Assembly (NCBI GenBank): GCA_031261345.1
Contig: JAISKC010000036.1
Coordinates: 39,367 to 103,366, forward strand
Length of the DNA: 64,000 nucleotides
DNA from: Eubacteriales Family XIII. Incertae Sedis bacterium
GTDB taxonomy: Bacteria; Bacillota; Clostridia; Peptostreptococcales; Anaerovoracaceae
Direction: 5' to 3'
The notes under the pieces are model-generated. The model saw only the letters and a list, made by a program, of their open reading frames with translations. It did no database searches and was not told the DNA's origin. This document shows positions 1 to 8,746 of this stretch, one piece after another. How positions within the stretch are numbered: the stretch's first letter is position 1; each line of letters starts with the position of its first letter. A program made the translations under genes and the position numbers.

Positions 1-2
1 TC

Positions 3-1985
3 ACAGGCACTTCGGGCTCAGTTGTCATTCACGACCTCGCTGATTTCGCTTTGAAATTCACGGCCGAGATGCCGTCTGCACTCGCGGCTCAGGGCTACTA
101 TTTCATACCGAGTCATAATCCTACAAACCCGAATGACGTAGCTGTGACTGATGATACGGGCTATGTACCGAACGCTGTGACTCCGGCTCCCGTCTACTTC
201 GGGATTGCGAAACCGCACAAAGTTACCTACAAGCTCAACGGCGGCATTGGGTCTGTGCCAGAGGATACTACAAAGTATCATCACACAGATACTGTGGACG
301 TGGACTTTGAGACGATTCCTACGAAGTTTGGTTACGACTTCTCCGGCTGGGCACGGACTAGCAACGCCTTAGGGCCTGAATTCGTCTCTGGCGACGTGGA
401 AGATTTCCCCATTACTGAGAACACGGAACTCTTCGCCATGTGGTCGCCAAAGTCGGCACTCACGTTGAACTTCCATAAGAATTCGGCAGATGCCATTGAT
501 GGCGTTTTGTCAAAGCCAGTCACATTTGCATCTGCTGTCGGCACGCTTCCTAGCATTGACAATGGCGCACCCATACGCACAGGCTACACCTTCAGCGGCT
601 GGAGCGAGGTGGCTGGCTCGTCAAATACTGCGAATTTCACAGCGAGCAAAGTTGTGGATTTTGACCCCGACAAGACGGTCTATGCCGTGTGGAGTCCTGA
701 TTACACAGACCGCAGTTACTGGCACCGTCTTTCCTACAATGCCAACGGAGCGACTTCAGGAAATATTCCGGCAGCTGCGGAATATGTGACGGGTAGCGAT
801 GCCATCGTTTCCGGCAATTCGGGCTCGCTTGTGAGGACAGGCTACGTGTTTGATTCTTGGAATATCGCGGCTGACGGTTCGGGCACGGGCTATAGCGTGG
901 GCGGCGTGCTGAACATGGCTTCTGACACGGTGCTTTATGCGAAATGGAGCAAGGTTCCCTACACCGTTTCCTATGCGGCTGGCGGCTCTTCTGTCACGGG
1001 GCTTCCGCATGAGGTGACCCGCTACATCAACGATAGCTATACTGTTTCATCTGCTGCTCCGAGCCGCGAGGGCTATACGTTTGAGGGCTGGGTTGGGACG
1101 AGTGGTATCAGCGGTTCCTATGAGGGGGGCGATGTGTTCTCTATGCCAGCTTCCAATGTTGTGTTGACTGCAAGCTGGAAAGTAGTTCCGGAGCCTCCTA
1201 TCATTGATCCGCCTGTGGTTACACCTACTGTCTTTTCTGTCAGCTATGATGGCGGTGGTTCTTCTGTTACTGGGCTTCCGGCCGGAGCCTCACTTGAAGA
1301 GGGCGAGTCATATAGGATTCCCCAAAATAGTCCTGTGAGAGAAGGCTATGACTTCCTTGGCTGGACGGCGACGAGTGGACTTCGGGGTTCATATAAGGGT
1401 GGTAGCACGTTTGTCATGCCGGCAGCTGATGTCGTGCTGACTGCAAGCTGGGATTCGGAAACGTCGATTGTCACAAAGACGGACGAGAAGAAGGCACCCG
1501 TTGGCAAGATTGATGAGCCTAAGGAGCCCGAAAGTGCTGTTGGCAAAGAGGCGCTCGTGCAGGCGTCAAGGGCTGCGGGTATACCTATTCTTCCGGGCGG
1601 GGTTCCGCTCTACGCACCTAAGGATTTCGGAGCATGGGCGCTTCTCGATTTGGTGCTGGCTGCGCTCGGTGTCGTTCTCCTTGCGATTACTCTCTTCAAC
1701 CACGGGCAGAGGAGAAAGCAGGAGGGGCGACTTGAGGAGCTTGGCTATCAGGTCGGAGAAGACCGCGCAAATAGACGCTTGCCGTTACTGCTTGCAAGTG
1801 CTGTGATGGCTATAGTCGGTGTCATCGTCTTTGTGCTGACGCAGGATATGAGCTTGCCGATGGTGCTCGTTGACAAGTGGACAATCGTAATGGCAATCAT
1901 CTTTGCCTTGGAATTCCTCTTCGCAAATCGTGCAAACCGCGCGCCAAAAGAAGCCGACGAGTATACGGAAGCGACAGCAGTATAA
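3..1985 (+). CDS. InlB-repeat surface protein, 5' end outside window
   Basis: The reading frame is open from base 3, so the N-terminus (and any signal peptide) lies outside the window; the TTG at 51 is only an internal codon. The visible part has five InlB B-type (Listeria-Bacteroides, Flg_new) repeats at roughly nt 230-440, 460-700, 720-960, 955-1185 and 1220-1455. Each ends in the typical GY-F-GW ... A-W pattern. A charged linker follows, then a C-terminal module with three hydrophobic segments (nt about 1637-1700, 1780-1840, 1870-1930), a basic RR loop, and the motif QDMSLPMVLVDKWT. The same module closes the surface protein at 58190-63182, so it is probably a membrane anchor used instead of LPXTG. 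Expected role: adhesion or other cell-surface contact. The repeat call is firm; the ligand is unknown. Confidence 0.85.
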   Translation, partial: TGTSGSVVIHDLADFALKFTAEMPSALAAQGYYFIPSHNPTNPNDVAVTDDTGYVPNAVTPAPVYFGIAKPHKVTYKLNGGIGSVPEDTTKYHHTDTVDVDFETIPTKFGYDFSGWARTSNALGPEFVSGDVEDFPITENTELFAMWSPKSALTLNFHKNSADAIDGVLSKPVTFASAVGTLPSIDNGAPIRTGYTFSGWSEVAGSSNTANFTASKVVDFDPDKTVYAVWSPDYTDRSYWHRLSYNANGATSGNIPAAAEYVTGSDAIVSGNSGSLVRTGYVFDSWNIAADGSGTGYSVGGVLNMASDTVLYAKWSKVPYTVSYAAGGSSVTGLPHEVTRYINDSYTVSSAAPSREGYTFEGWVGTSGISGSYEGGDVFSMPASNVVLTASWKVVPEPPIIDPPVVTPTVFSVSYDGGGSSVTGLPAGASLEEGESYRIPQNSPVREGYDFLGWTATSGLRGSYKGGSTFVMPAADVVLTASWDSETSIVTKTDEKKAPVGKIDEPKEPESAVGKEALVQASRAAGIPILPGGVPLYAPKDFGAWALLDLVLAALGVVLLAITLFNHGQRRKQEGRLEELGYQVGEDRANRRLPLLLASAVMAIVGVIVFVLTQDMSLPMVLVDKWTIVMAIIFALEFLFANRANRAPKEADEYTEATAV

Positions 1986-2057
1986 GAAAAGTTTGCACAT
2001 TACAAGGAAGTAGCTACAGCACAAAATAACAGCGTAGTGTAAAATAATAAAACAGCC

Positions 2058-2089
2058 AAAAAGCGAACGGTCAATGCTGTTCGCTTTTT
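2058..2089 (+). terminator. Intrinsic terminator after surface protein
   Basis: Arms AAAAAGCGAAC (2058-2068) and GTTCGCTTTTT (2079-2089) pair over 11 bp, and the right arm supplies the T-tract. A-rich flanks on the left could also stop leftward transcription. Confidence 0.85.
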
Positions 2090-2194
2090 GCCGAAACTGA
2101 AATACCTCTAAATAAATTTTAATAATATGTATTTGTGCTGTATAATGTGATTGTGTAGTGAAACACAAGACTATTGATAAAGGGGGTAATGGCT

Positions 2195-2374
2195 ATGGCG
2201 ACAGAAAGTTTTGGTAAGATTGTGCATATGGATGATGAATTCGCAGATCGGTATCTTGCCGCCGAGGCGGAAATGAAGTTGAATCCTCCAAAGCCAAACA
2301 ATCACAAAATCAAATGGGGTGATCCGAAGAAGATAGCGGCTGCGTGGCGAAAAGAGTATCAGAATGAGGAATGA
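2195..2374 (+). CDS. Small antitoxin-like protein
   Basis: A protein of about 59 residues beginning MATESFGKIV, acidic in the first half and basic (KKIAAAWRKEY) at the end. The ATG at 2195 is preferred because the AGGGGG at 2181-2186 is 8 nt upstream; the ATG at 2189 would be only 2 nt away. Its end overlaps the start of the GNAT-like gene by 11 nt, the translational coupling seen in type II toxin-antitoxin pairs. I do not recognise a named family. Antitoxin is an inference from size and partner. Confidence 0.5.
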   Translation: MATESFGKIVHMDDEFADRYLAAEAEMKLNPPKPNNHKIKWGDPKKIAAAWRKEYQNEE

Positions 2375-2879
2375 TACAACGTTAACGGCTCTCCGCCTAT
2401 TTGTTGAGGAAGAACCTAAAATCCTTGATTGGAAAATCGAGGATTTTTCTTGCGCGAGAGATCCTGATGTCGAACGTTTTCTAAAAAATGATGCGCTTCG
2501 ATATGAAAGTGAAGGCTATGGTCGCACCTATTTGTATACGACGCATGATAAAGGACAATCTCGTATCATGGCGTTTTTTACTGTTGCAATTACATCAACA
2601 GACTTTCGTGATATTTCAAAGAGTAGAAAACGTAAAGTATTGCATTCAAAACCCGGTCGTGACGGTCAAGATTTTTTCGGTGGTATTTTAGTAGGTCAAC
2701 TCGGACGAGCCGATGGTTTCGATTCAACTGACATCAATGGTCAGGAAATGCTTAACGGTGCAGAAATAATAATTGAGATGGGTAGAGAACATAAAAATGT
2801 TCAAGATTCTCCTGCCAATATTCGAATTTGCCAGTTGAGTTTCTTCTCAATAGAAAACAGGGAGATTCAATGGACATAA
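2364..2879 (+). CDS. GNAT-type acetyltransferase (toxin-like), apparently shortened
   Basis: The protein (171 aa) matches the first part of GNAT toxins: IEDFSCARDPDVERFLKNDA, then TYLYTT, then FFTVAI (the beta strand before the acetyl-CoA loop) and GGILVGQLGRADGF (acetyl-CoA binding region). Known GNAT toxins acetylate aminoacyl-tRNA and follow a small DNA-binding antitoxin, as here. After about residue 145 the usual second half (final strands and FYxxxGF) is missing; the tail ends ENREIQWT and overlaps the ABC transporter start by 10 nt. It may therefore be a broken toxin whose 3' part was replaced when the ABC genes joined. No other frame nearby restores the missing part. Confidence 0.55.
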   Translation: MRNDTTLTALRLFVEEEPKILDWKIEDFSCARDPDVERFLKNDALRYESEGYGRTYLYTTHDKGQSRIMAFFTVAITSTDFRDISKSRKRKVLHSKPGRDGQDFFGGILVGQLGRADGFDSTDINGQEMLNGAEIIIEMGREHKNVQDSPANIRICQLSFFSIENREIQWT

Positions 2880-3622
2880 AGCTCGATAGCGTCAGCAAAT
2901 CATTCGGCAAAAATCAGGTTCTCGCCGACATTTCCTTTTCAATACCGTCGGGAGAAATCATCTGCCTACTCGGGCCGTCAGGATCTGGCAAGACGACAAT
3001 CATTCGGTTGATGATTGGCGCAATCGCTACGGATAGCGGAACAATTCACTTTGGCGACACCTCCGTTCCAAACCTGAATCTGCTCGGGAAAATAGGATTC
3101 ATGCCGCAGGCCGATGCACTCTACGACGACCTCAGCGGAGAAGGCAATTTGAAATTTTTCGCAAGGCTCTATGGCATGAAACTCGGCGTTGCAAAGAAGC
3201 GGATAGATGAGACGCTCGCTTTGGTCGGACTGTCGGGCGATAGAAAAAAGCTGGTTCGGCAATATTCGGGCGGCATGAAGAAACGCCTGTCGCTGGCTGC
3301 GGCTCTGATACACGAGCCGGAGGTGCTATTACTCGACGAGCCTACGGTCGGCATTGACCCTGTTTTGCGTCGCACCATCTGGCAGCAATTTCAGGCCATT
3401 CGCCGCTCCGGCAAAACCATTCTGGTGTCCACCCACTTGATGGACGAGGTGTCCGAATGTGATAAGGCGGCGTTGCTCTACAACGGTCGGCTCATTCAGT
3501 ATGCGCCTGTGGACGAACTGCTGGCGAAAACCGTGAATGGCAAAATCGAGGAACTGTTCCTCGCGGCCGGAGCAGCTGGAGCGGCCGGAGCGACCGGACG
3601 GGAAGGCGGCAACGACGCATGA
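2870..3622 (+). CDS. ABC transporter ATP-binding protein
   Basis: ATPase of an ABC-2 type exporter. Visible motifs are Walker A GPSGSGKTT (residues about 35-43), Q-loop FMPQADALY, signature YSGGMKKRLS, Walker B LLLDEPTVGIDP and the switch histidine STHLMDE. The start at 2870 has AGGGAG 5-6 nt upstream; an upstream GTG-type extension from 2828 only overlaps the previous gene. The tail after residue 230 is Ala/Gly-rich low complexity. The permease follows with an ATGA overlap. Substrate unknown; drug, bacteriocin or lipid export are typical for this group. Confidence 0.9.
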   Translation: MDIKLDSVSKSFGKNQVLADISFSIPSGEIICLLGPSGSGKTTIIRLMIGAIATDSGTIHFGDTSVPNLNLLGKIGFMPQADALYDDLSGEGNLKFFARLYGMKLGVAKKRIDETLALVGLSGDRKKLVRQYSGGMKKRLSLAAALIHEPEVLLLDEPTVGIDPVLRRTIWQQFQAIRRSGKTILVSTHLMDEVSECDKAALLYNGRLIQYAPVDELLAKTVNGKIEELFLAAGAAGAAGATGREGGNDA

Positions 3623-4638
3623 TAGCTTTGATGCAACGTATCATAAAGCAGATCGCGGGAGACAAGCGCACCATCGCCATGATTGTGGTCGCGCCCCTCT
3701 TCATTTTGACGCTGCTGAACCTGCTTCTGGGCGAAACCGACTACGATCCGACGATTGCGATAGACGCCGCTGGGGTGCCGCCGGCTATCAGCTCCGCCCT
3801 TATGGAGCAGAAGGATGTGTACCTCATCGAGACGGACATCTCGGACGCGGACGAATACCTATCGGATAATAAAAATGTTGACGCCGTCCTTTCGAAGGCT
3901 TCTGCAGGCCTGACGATTTCCATGTATGAAAGCTCCGACAAGAGCAGGGCCGCGGTAGAAATCATTCAGGACGCGGTGGCGGCGTTGAATCCGTCAGGCC
4001 GGTTGGAAATGCATTTCATCATAGGCGACGCGGACGAATCACTATTTGACTCGCTCGGCTATGTTTTTCTGGGCGTCATCGCCTTCTTCCTGATTTTCAT
4101 CATTTCGGGCATGGCGTTGGTGCGTGAGCGCAGTGCCGGCACGCTCGAGCGCATACTCATGACGCCCGTGAAGCGCACGAGGGTCATCCTCGGCTATACG
4201 GCTGGCTATGGGTTTTTTGCAGTAATTCAGGCAGTAATTCTAGTAACTTTCAGCATTTACGTGCTTGGAATTCCATGTGAGGGCAATGTTGCCTTGGTTG
4301 TGCTCATGATGCTCCTTTTGGCTGTGGCGGCTGTGGCGTTCGGCGAACTCATTTCAATTTTCTCAAACACCGAGTTTCAGGTCGTTCAACTTATTCCCGT
4401 AGCCATTATTCCGCAAATCTTCTTCACCGGTTTGATACCTCTGGATACGATTCCCCTTCACCTTGGAAATTTGTGTTACATCATGCCCGTATATTACGGC
4501 TGCGCGGCAATCAAGGAAGTCATGCTCGTAGGCAGTGGCCTATTCAAAATCTGGCCCTTCATCATCGCATTACTGATATACATCACTTTTCTCAGCATAT
4601 TGAACACGCTGGCCCTGAAGAAATATCGCAAAATATAG
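3619..4638 (+). CDS. ABC-2 type permease
   Basis: Membrane partner of the ATPase upstream (4-nt overlap). One N-terminal hydrophobic segment (IAMIVVAPLFILTLLNLLL) is followed by a soluble extracytoplasmic stretch of about 130 residues and then five C-terminal membrane segments, the usual plan of ABC-2 permeases of the YhhJ/DrrB type. Length (339 aa) is normal. The motif VRERSAGTLERILMTPV is the conserved cytoplasmic loop of the family. Probable role: export of a hydrophobic or peptide substrate with the ATPase. Confidence 0.88.
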   Translation: MIALMQRIIKQIAGDKRTIAMIVVAPLFILTLLNLLLGETDYDPTIAIDAAGVPPAISSALMEQKDVYLIETDISDADEYLSDNKNVDAVLSKASAGLTISMYESSDKSRAAVEIIQDAVAALNPSGRLEMHFIIGDADESLFDSLGYVFLGVIAFFLIFIISGMALVRERSAGTLERILMTPVKRTRVILGYTAGYGFFAVIQAVILVTFSIYVLGIPCEGNVALVVLMMLLLAVAAVAFGELISIFSNTEFQVVQLIPVAIIPQIFFTGLIPLDTIPLHLGNLCYIMPVYYGCAAIKEVMLVGSGLFKIWPFIIALLIYITFLSILNTLALKKYRKI

Positions 4639-4677
4639 CAAAAAACCGAAAGTTATCGGCAAAAACCCTGTAGTCCG

Positions 4678-4734
4678 CAGGATTATTCGACGTAAAATCC
4701 TGCACTTTGCATGATTATTCGACGTAAAATCCTG
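4678..4734. repeat. Tandem 22-bp direct repeat with internal palindrome
   Basis: Two exact copies of a 22-bp sequence beginning GATTATTCGACG and ending AATCCTG lie at 4681-4702 and 4713-4734 (32-nt period). The first copy with its left flank forms the inverted pair GCAGGAT/ATCCTGC. It sits just upstream of the promoter at 4745, so it may be an operator; no regulator is assigned. Confidence 0.6.
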
Positions 4735-4744
4735 TATAAATCGC

Positions 4745-4773
4745 TTGACTCGTTGGAATTTCAATGTTATTAT
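4745..4773 (+). promoter_or_regulatory. Sigma-A type promoter for DUF4143 ATPase
   Basis: TTGACT (4745-4750), 17-nt spacer, TATTAT (4768-4773). It lies 47 nt upstream of the ATPase start codon. Confidence 0.7.
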
Positions 4774-4820
4774 GCCTGTATGGTGAAAGTCATGAAGTTG
4801 AGATTTCGAGAAGTAGGTGA

Positions 4821-6122
4821 ATGTCGATGCTAAAGAGAAAAATATATGATGATTTGTGCATCTGGAAAGATAAAGAAAAGAAGAAGGCTCTCGTCGTCGA
4901 GGGCGCGAGGCAGGTAGGCAAAACTTTTATCGTAGAAGCGTTTGCCAGAGAAAACTACGAGAATATAGTCTTTATCAATTTTGTGAAATCGCCTCGGATG
5001 GCACAAGCTTTTTCTGGCGAGCTCGATGTTGATAACATTCTCACGCAGCTATCTGTTCTGATACCGGATAGCAGGTTTGTGCCCGGGTCTACGATAATAA
5101 TTTTGGATGAGGTTCAGTTATGTCCCAATGCGATTACCGCCCTAAAGTTCTTTTCGCTAGACGGGCGATTTGATGTGATTGCCACCGGATCTTTACTTGG
5201 TATGAACTATAAAGAAATCGCATCCTTCCCTGTTGGCTACATAGAAAGACTGGAGATGCATTCGCTGGATTTGGAAGAGTTTTTCTTGGCAAATAAAATA
5301 AAGCCGGATGTGATAAAAACCCTTAGGGTGAATTTCGAGAAGAAAAAGCCTGTCCCCGAGGCAATTCACGAGCGCTTAATGGAGCTGTTCCGTGAATATA
5401 TTGTTGTGGGTGGAATGCCAGCAGCGGTCAGCGAATATATAGAGACACATCATTTTGGCAATGTCCGAAAGATACAAAAGGATATTGTTTCTGACTATCT
5501 CTACGATATTGCAAAATATGCAGATGGTGCAGAGAAGACAAAAGCAAGAGAATGCTTTTTGTCCATACCTAATCAATTATCCAGAGATTACAAAAAGTTT
5601 CGTTACGCTACCGTGGACAAGCATGGAAGTGCTCGAAAGTATGCAGGGAGCCTTATGTGGCTGCTCGACGCAGACATTATATCTTTCTGCAACAATCTCG
5701 AGCGAATTGAGCTTCCTCTTGAGGGCAATGTCATCTCGGATGCGTTCAAGGTCTATATGCGTGATACCGGATTGTTGGTCTCTATGCTGGATGAAGGTGC
5801 CGTCGCTGATATACTTTCCGGTCAACTTGGGATATATAAGGGCGCTATTTACGAGAATATCATTGCTGATATTTTCACGAAGGCAGGGAAGAAATTATAC
5901 TATTATGAATATCGGTCAAATATAGAAATGGACTTCATTATCAGATTTGCCGGTGAAGCGACCGCCGTTGAAGTGAAGTCGGCCGACCATACGAAGTCAA
6001 AGTCAATGAAGGCTCTTATAGACAATTATGGAGTAAAACAAGGGGTCAAACTTTCCTCGAAAAACGTTGGATACATCAACAATGTAACCACCTACCCCCT
6101 GTATATGGCAATGTTTCTGTGA
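4821..6122 (+). CDS. AAA+ ATPase with C-terminal DUF4143
   Basis: 433 aa. N-terminal AAA_14-type P-loop domain with Walker A GARQVGKT (residues about 29-36) and Walker B IIILDEVQ; C-terminal DUF4143 with the nuclease-like pattern NIEMDFIIR...AVEVKS, resembling a PD-(D/E)xK core. Proteins of this family are common in anaerobes; their biological role is not settled. An ATG two codons further (4827) is an alternative start. The gene is monocistronic, driven from 4745. Its last 47 bp overlap the tail of the convergent KilA-N chimera. Confidence 0.85.
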   Translation: MSMLKRKIYDDLCIWKDKEKKKALVVEGARQVGKTFIVEAFARENYENIVFINFVKSPRMAQAFSGELDVDNILTQLSVLIPDSRFVPGSTIIILDEVQLCPNAITALKFFSLDGRFDVIATGSLLGMNYKEIASFPVGYIERLEMHSLDLEEFFLANKIKPDVIKTLRVNFEKKKPVPEAIHERLMELFREYIVVGGMPAAVSEYIETHHFGNVRKIQKDIVSDYLYDIAKYADGAEKTKARECFLSIPNQLSRDYKKFRYATVDKHGSARKYAGSLMWLLDADIISFCNNLERIELPLEGNVISDAFKVYMRDTGLLVSMLDEGAVADILSGQLGIYKGAIYENIIADIFTKAGKKLYYYEYRSNIEMDFIIRFAGEATAVEVKSADHTKSKSMKALIDNYGVKQGVKLSSKNVGYINNVTTYPLYMAMFL

Positions 6123-6852
6123 CAACTATTGCTGACTTTGCAGCATCCCCATTGACAAGAATTAAAAGATTTTTCAACCTGCGCAAGGCACTTGTTGCCC
6201 AGATACGAAACTGGGTTCCACGCAGAGATGTAACTCTGTAACCCACAGAAATTATCACATCAAGATTATAATGTTCAACCAAATGCGATTGCGTTTTTCC
6301 GGACACAGCACCGTGTTGAGTGGTTGCTCGGAATTTCCGAACAACCACACTCTTTACAAGTTCGCCTTCTTCAAAAATATGTTTTGTATCCCATTCAATT
6401 TTATGTGCCGAGTTTTCTTCATCCTTTAGGCGCTGATATTCCTTGATGAGATATAACTTAAAAACTGGGCTAATTGCTGATCCGAATTCAAATGCTATGT
6501 CTTTGTGTGCGTATGTGCCTCCATAGCGACCTTTCTGAACATAAACCCCAATTGCGTCTGTTTTTTCAATCCACTCACTAATGCTCGGCGTGAAGGTATG
6601 AAGGCCAACTTCACTTTTAAAGTGTTCATATTCGAACACTTTAAAATCTGGATTATACAACGTTTCCCATGTTCCCAAGAATTCAAGCGTCATTCTAGTG
6701 CGGAGCCAATTTCTAATAACGTCAGATGCGCGAGACGAATCCGTCTTTGCCTTTGCCATATCAGTAAGATTGATATAGTCATTTTGGTCGGTAAAAGTAA
6801 TGTTGATCTCTTTGTTTTGAACGATTATCGTTGAAGTCTTCTTCCTTGTCAT
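6076..6852 (-). CDS. KilA-N domain protein with a RhuM-derived C-terminal part (chimera)
   Basis: 258 aa. Residues about 15-150 form a KilA-N DNA-binding domain (YINLTDMAKAK, VIRNWLRTRMTLEFLGTWE, GRYGGTYAHKDIAFEFGS). It then switches to a stretch like the middle of RhuM (HYNLDVIISVGYRV, RGTQFRIWATSALR). That stretch is about 85% identical in DNA to the RhuM gene at 7780-8688 over about 100 bp. The last 30 residues resemble neither family, and the final ones are antisense to the convergent ATPase gene. The start at 6852 has GGAGGT 6-7 nt upstream. KilA-N proteins are usually phage or plasmid regulators; this one looks like a recombination product and may not be functional. Confidence 0.7.
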   Translation of the reverse strand: MTRKKTSTIIVQNKEINITFTDQNDYINLTDMAKAKTDSSRASDVIRNWLRTRMTLEFLGTWETLYNPDFKVFEYEHFKSEVGLHTFTPSISEWIEKTDAIGVYVQKGRYGGTYAHKDIAFEFGSAISPVFKLYLIKEYQRLKDEENSAHKIEWDTKHIFEEGELVKSVVVRKFRATTQHGAVSGKTQSHLVEHYNLDVIISVGYRVTSLRGTQFRIWATSALRRLKNLLILVNGDAAKSAIVVTETLPYTGGRWLHC

Positions 6853-6887
6853 AGCAATACCTCCGTGCATTCGCTAAATGTTACGCC

Positions 6888-6946
6888 AAACCCCTCACAT
6901 ATGTGGGGTTTAGAATAATGGTTTCTATGTGCTCCAAATTGAGCAC
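6888..6946. promoter_or_regulatory. Two inverted repeats upstream of the KilA-N gene
   Basis: AAACCCC (6888-6894) pairs with GGGGTTT (6905-6911) around a CACATATGTG core. GTGCTC (6929-6934) pairs with GAGCAC (6941-6946). Both lie 35-95 nt upstream of the KilA-N start and could be autoregulatory operators. Confidence 0.4.
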
Positions 6947-7229
6947 CTTAATCCTTTTATTGATTTCATGTAAATGGGGCCGCGCGCAACTATTCTTGCG
7001 AACATTCGTTTATAAGAGGGTAACACATGCCGCTGTTCTTCTCAATGAAAATAATTATTAATTTCAAGAGAAAAAATCTCTTTCCGGAGTGCCAATCAGT
7101 ATGTGCCTTGGCTTGGCGGTCGGTAGCGTGTGGTATAATAGAAATACCTAGCGATTACCATTCGCAACTCCAATACTGCCAAAAAGTTGGCTGAACTGGC
7201 TGGAATGCCTTGAAAGAAGAGGTTACTAA
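6947..7229. other. Intergenic region without a recognised gene
   Basis: Together with 6871-6946 this is a 359-bp gap between divergent genes. A TATAAT at 7134-7139 may serve the DsbA-like gene, but no good -35 box at normal spacing is visible. I see no coding or RNA gene. Confidence 0.5.
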
Positions 7230-7730
7230 ATGACAAAAATAGAAGTTTTCTATGATTATGCTTGCCCATTTTGTTTCAAAGGGCATCAAAACTTAACTGA
7301 ACTGTTGCCGGACTTCCCGCAAATAGAGGTTGTTTGGCACCCTTGTGAGACCCATCCCCGCCCTGAGCAATATGGGGTTCACAGCGATTTGCTGATTCAG
7401 GGGATGTTTTATGCCGCAGATGCAGGAGTGGATTTATGGCAGTACCACGAGCGGGCATATAATCTCATTTGGAAAGACAGTCAAAATGTTGAAAATATTG
7501 ATGTGCTCGTAAGCGGCTTTGCTGATTTGCTGGACGTAGATTCTTTTGCCGAGGCTCTGACCAGCAACAAATATCGTGAAATCCAGCAATCGTCCAATGA
7601 TTATGCTTTCGAGAAATCCGGCGTGTGGGTGGTTCCGGCCTATCGAATGGGTGGGAACAAATTGGATTCAGTGGCAGGTGTGGGAGTAACAAAATCACAG
7701 TTCAAACGCTTTTTGGAGGAAGCAAAATAA
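7230..7730 (+). CDS. DsbA/FrnE-family thioredoxin-fold protein
   Basis: 166 aa with the N-terminal motif FYDYACPFCFKG: a CPFC redox pair after the first beta strand, as in FrnE-type DsbA proteins. A conserved VPAY (cis-proline loop) follows near residue 143. There is no signal peptide, so it should act in the cytoplasm as a disulfide oxidoreductase or isomerase. It is somewhat shorter than typical FrnE (about 210 aa). The gene stands alone between two minus-strand genes. Confidence 0.8.
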   Translation: MTKIEVFYDYACPFCFKGHQNLTELLPDFPQIEVVWHPCETHPRPEQYGVHSDLLIQGMFYAADAGVDLWQYHERAYNLIWKDSQNVENIDVLVSGFADLLDVDSFAEALTSNKYREIQQSSNDYAFEKSGVWVVPAYRMGGNKLDSVAGVGVTKSQFKRFLEEAK

Positions 7731-7779
7731 ACCCCCCACTTTGTTTTGCGAGGTAAAGCGTCTTAGATCTAACTTTTAT

Positions 7780-8688
7780 TTACTCGTCCAGCATTAGCTG
7801 GCCGTCTTTTTCCTTTTGTTTGAGTTTTGTCATGTATTCCATATTTTGCTCACTGACAACTGTGATTCCGTTCAAGACATTCTTTGCCGAAATTTCCATT
7901 TTTGAGAAGCCAAATAATTTTTTACCCAAGTCTTTAATAGATGCACCAATGTGATAGACTTTTTCATCTATAATAAGAAATCTGTCATGGACACCTGAGA
8001 TTTTCTCGATGGTGATTGGTGTATATTGCTCATTATGTTTGTCTACATCCAGCTGCAAAGCCTTAGTGATTTTCGTTGTATATATAGTTGCCGATGCCGT
8101 CTTTCTACGCTTCGAAAGTAGCACGAGCACGGACTCGTCAACATAATTATCAATGAGCACGATACGTTTCTTGGCGGATTTTACAAGTTTACTAACAAAC
8201 TCGTAGGCATCAAAAATCTGTCCTTCAAAGAAAACTCCTTCGACCGGCGGTAGTGCGGTTTTTATGAACAAATCAATTTTTTCTTCAACCCCCTCCATTC
8301 TGTGCTCAAGTTTATCAACTCGTTGATTCAATGCATAGCCCTTGAGCAAATACTCGCGCAGGACACTTGTTGCCCAGATGCGAAACTGGGTGCCACGTTG
8401 TGATTTAACTCTGTAGCCCACAGAAATTATTACATCAAGATTGTAGTGTTTTACGTTGTAGGCTTTACCATCAGTGGCAGTTGTCAAATATTCCTTGACT
8501 ACTGATTTTGAGATAAGCTCGCCCTCTTTGAAAATATTTTTCACGTGCAGACTGATGTTTTGTTTAGTGGACTCGAACAATTCTACCATCTGTGCTTGTG
8601 TGAGCCAGACTGTTTCATCGCCGAGCATTACTTCAAGACGTACTGCTTCATCCGCCTGATATAACACTATCTCATTTGTATTATTCAT
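7780..8688 (-). CDS. RhuM-family protein with PLD-like C-terminal domain
   Basis: 302 aa. Residues 1-115 match the RhuM (virulence) family: VWLTQAQMVELFESTKQNIS, HYNLDVIISVGYRV and RGTQFRIWATSVLREYL. A short coiled segment (LEHRMEGVEEKIDLF) follows. The C-terminal domain carries KKRIVLIDNYVD and HDRFLIIDEKVYHIGAS, which resembles a phospholipase-D-like fold with one HxR/K-type motif. RhuM proteins are frequent in genomic islands; function is not well defined. It shares a DNA segment with the KilA-N chimera at 6076-6852. Confidence 0.75.
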   Translation of the reverse strand: MNNTNEIVLYQADEAVRLEVMLGDETVWLTQAQMVELFESTKQNISLHVKNIFKEGELISKSVVKEYLTTATDGKAYNVKHYNLDVIISVGYRVKSQRGTQFRIWATSVLREYLLKGYALNQRVDKLEHRMEGVEEKIDLFIKTALPPVEGVFFEGQIFDAYEFVSKLVKSAKKRIVLIDNYVDESVLVLLSKRRKTASATIYTTKITKALQLDVDKHNEQYTPITIEKISGVHDRFLIIDEKVYHIGASIKDLGKKLFGFSKMEISAKNVLNGITVVSEQNMEYMTKLKQKEKDGQLMLDE

Positions 8689-8746
8689 CTATAACACTCC
8701 AAATTCCTTATGGCACGCTTGAGAACATTTGTTTAACGCAATGGTA

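Noticed and set aside
6871..7229. tRNA or other RNA gene in the gap
   Set aside because: No tRNA-like cloverleaf or CCA end found; only two short inverted repeats.
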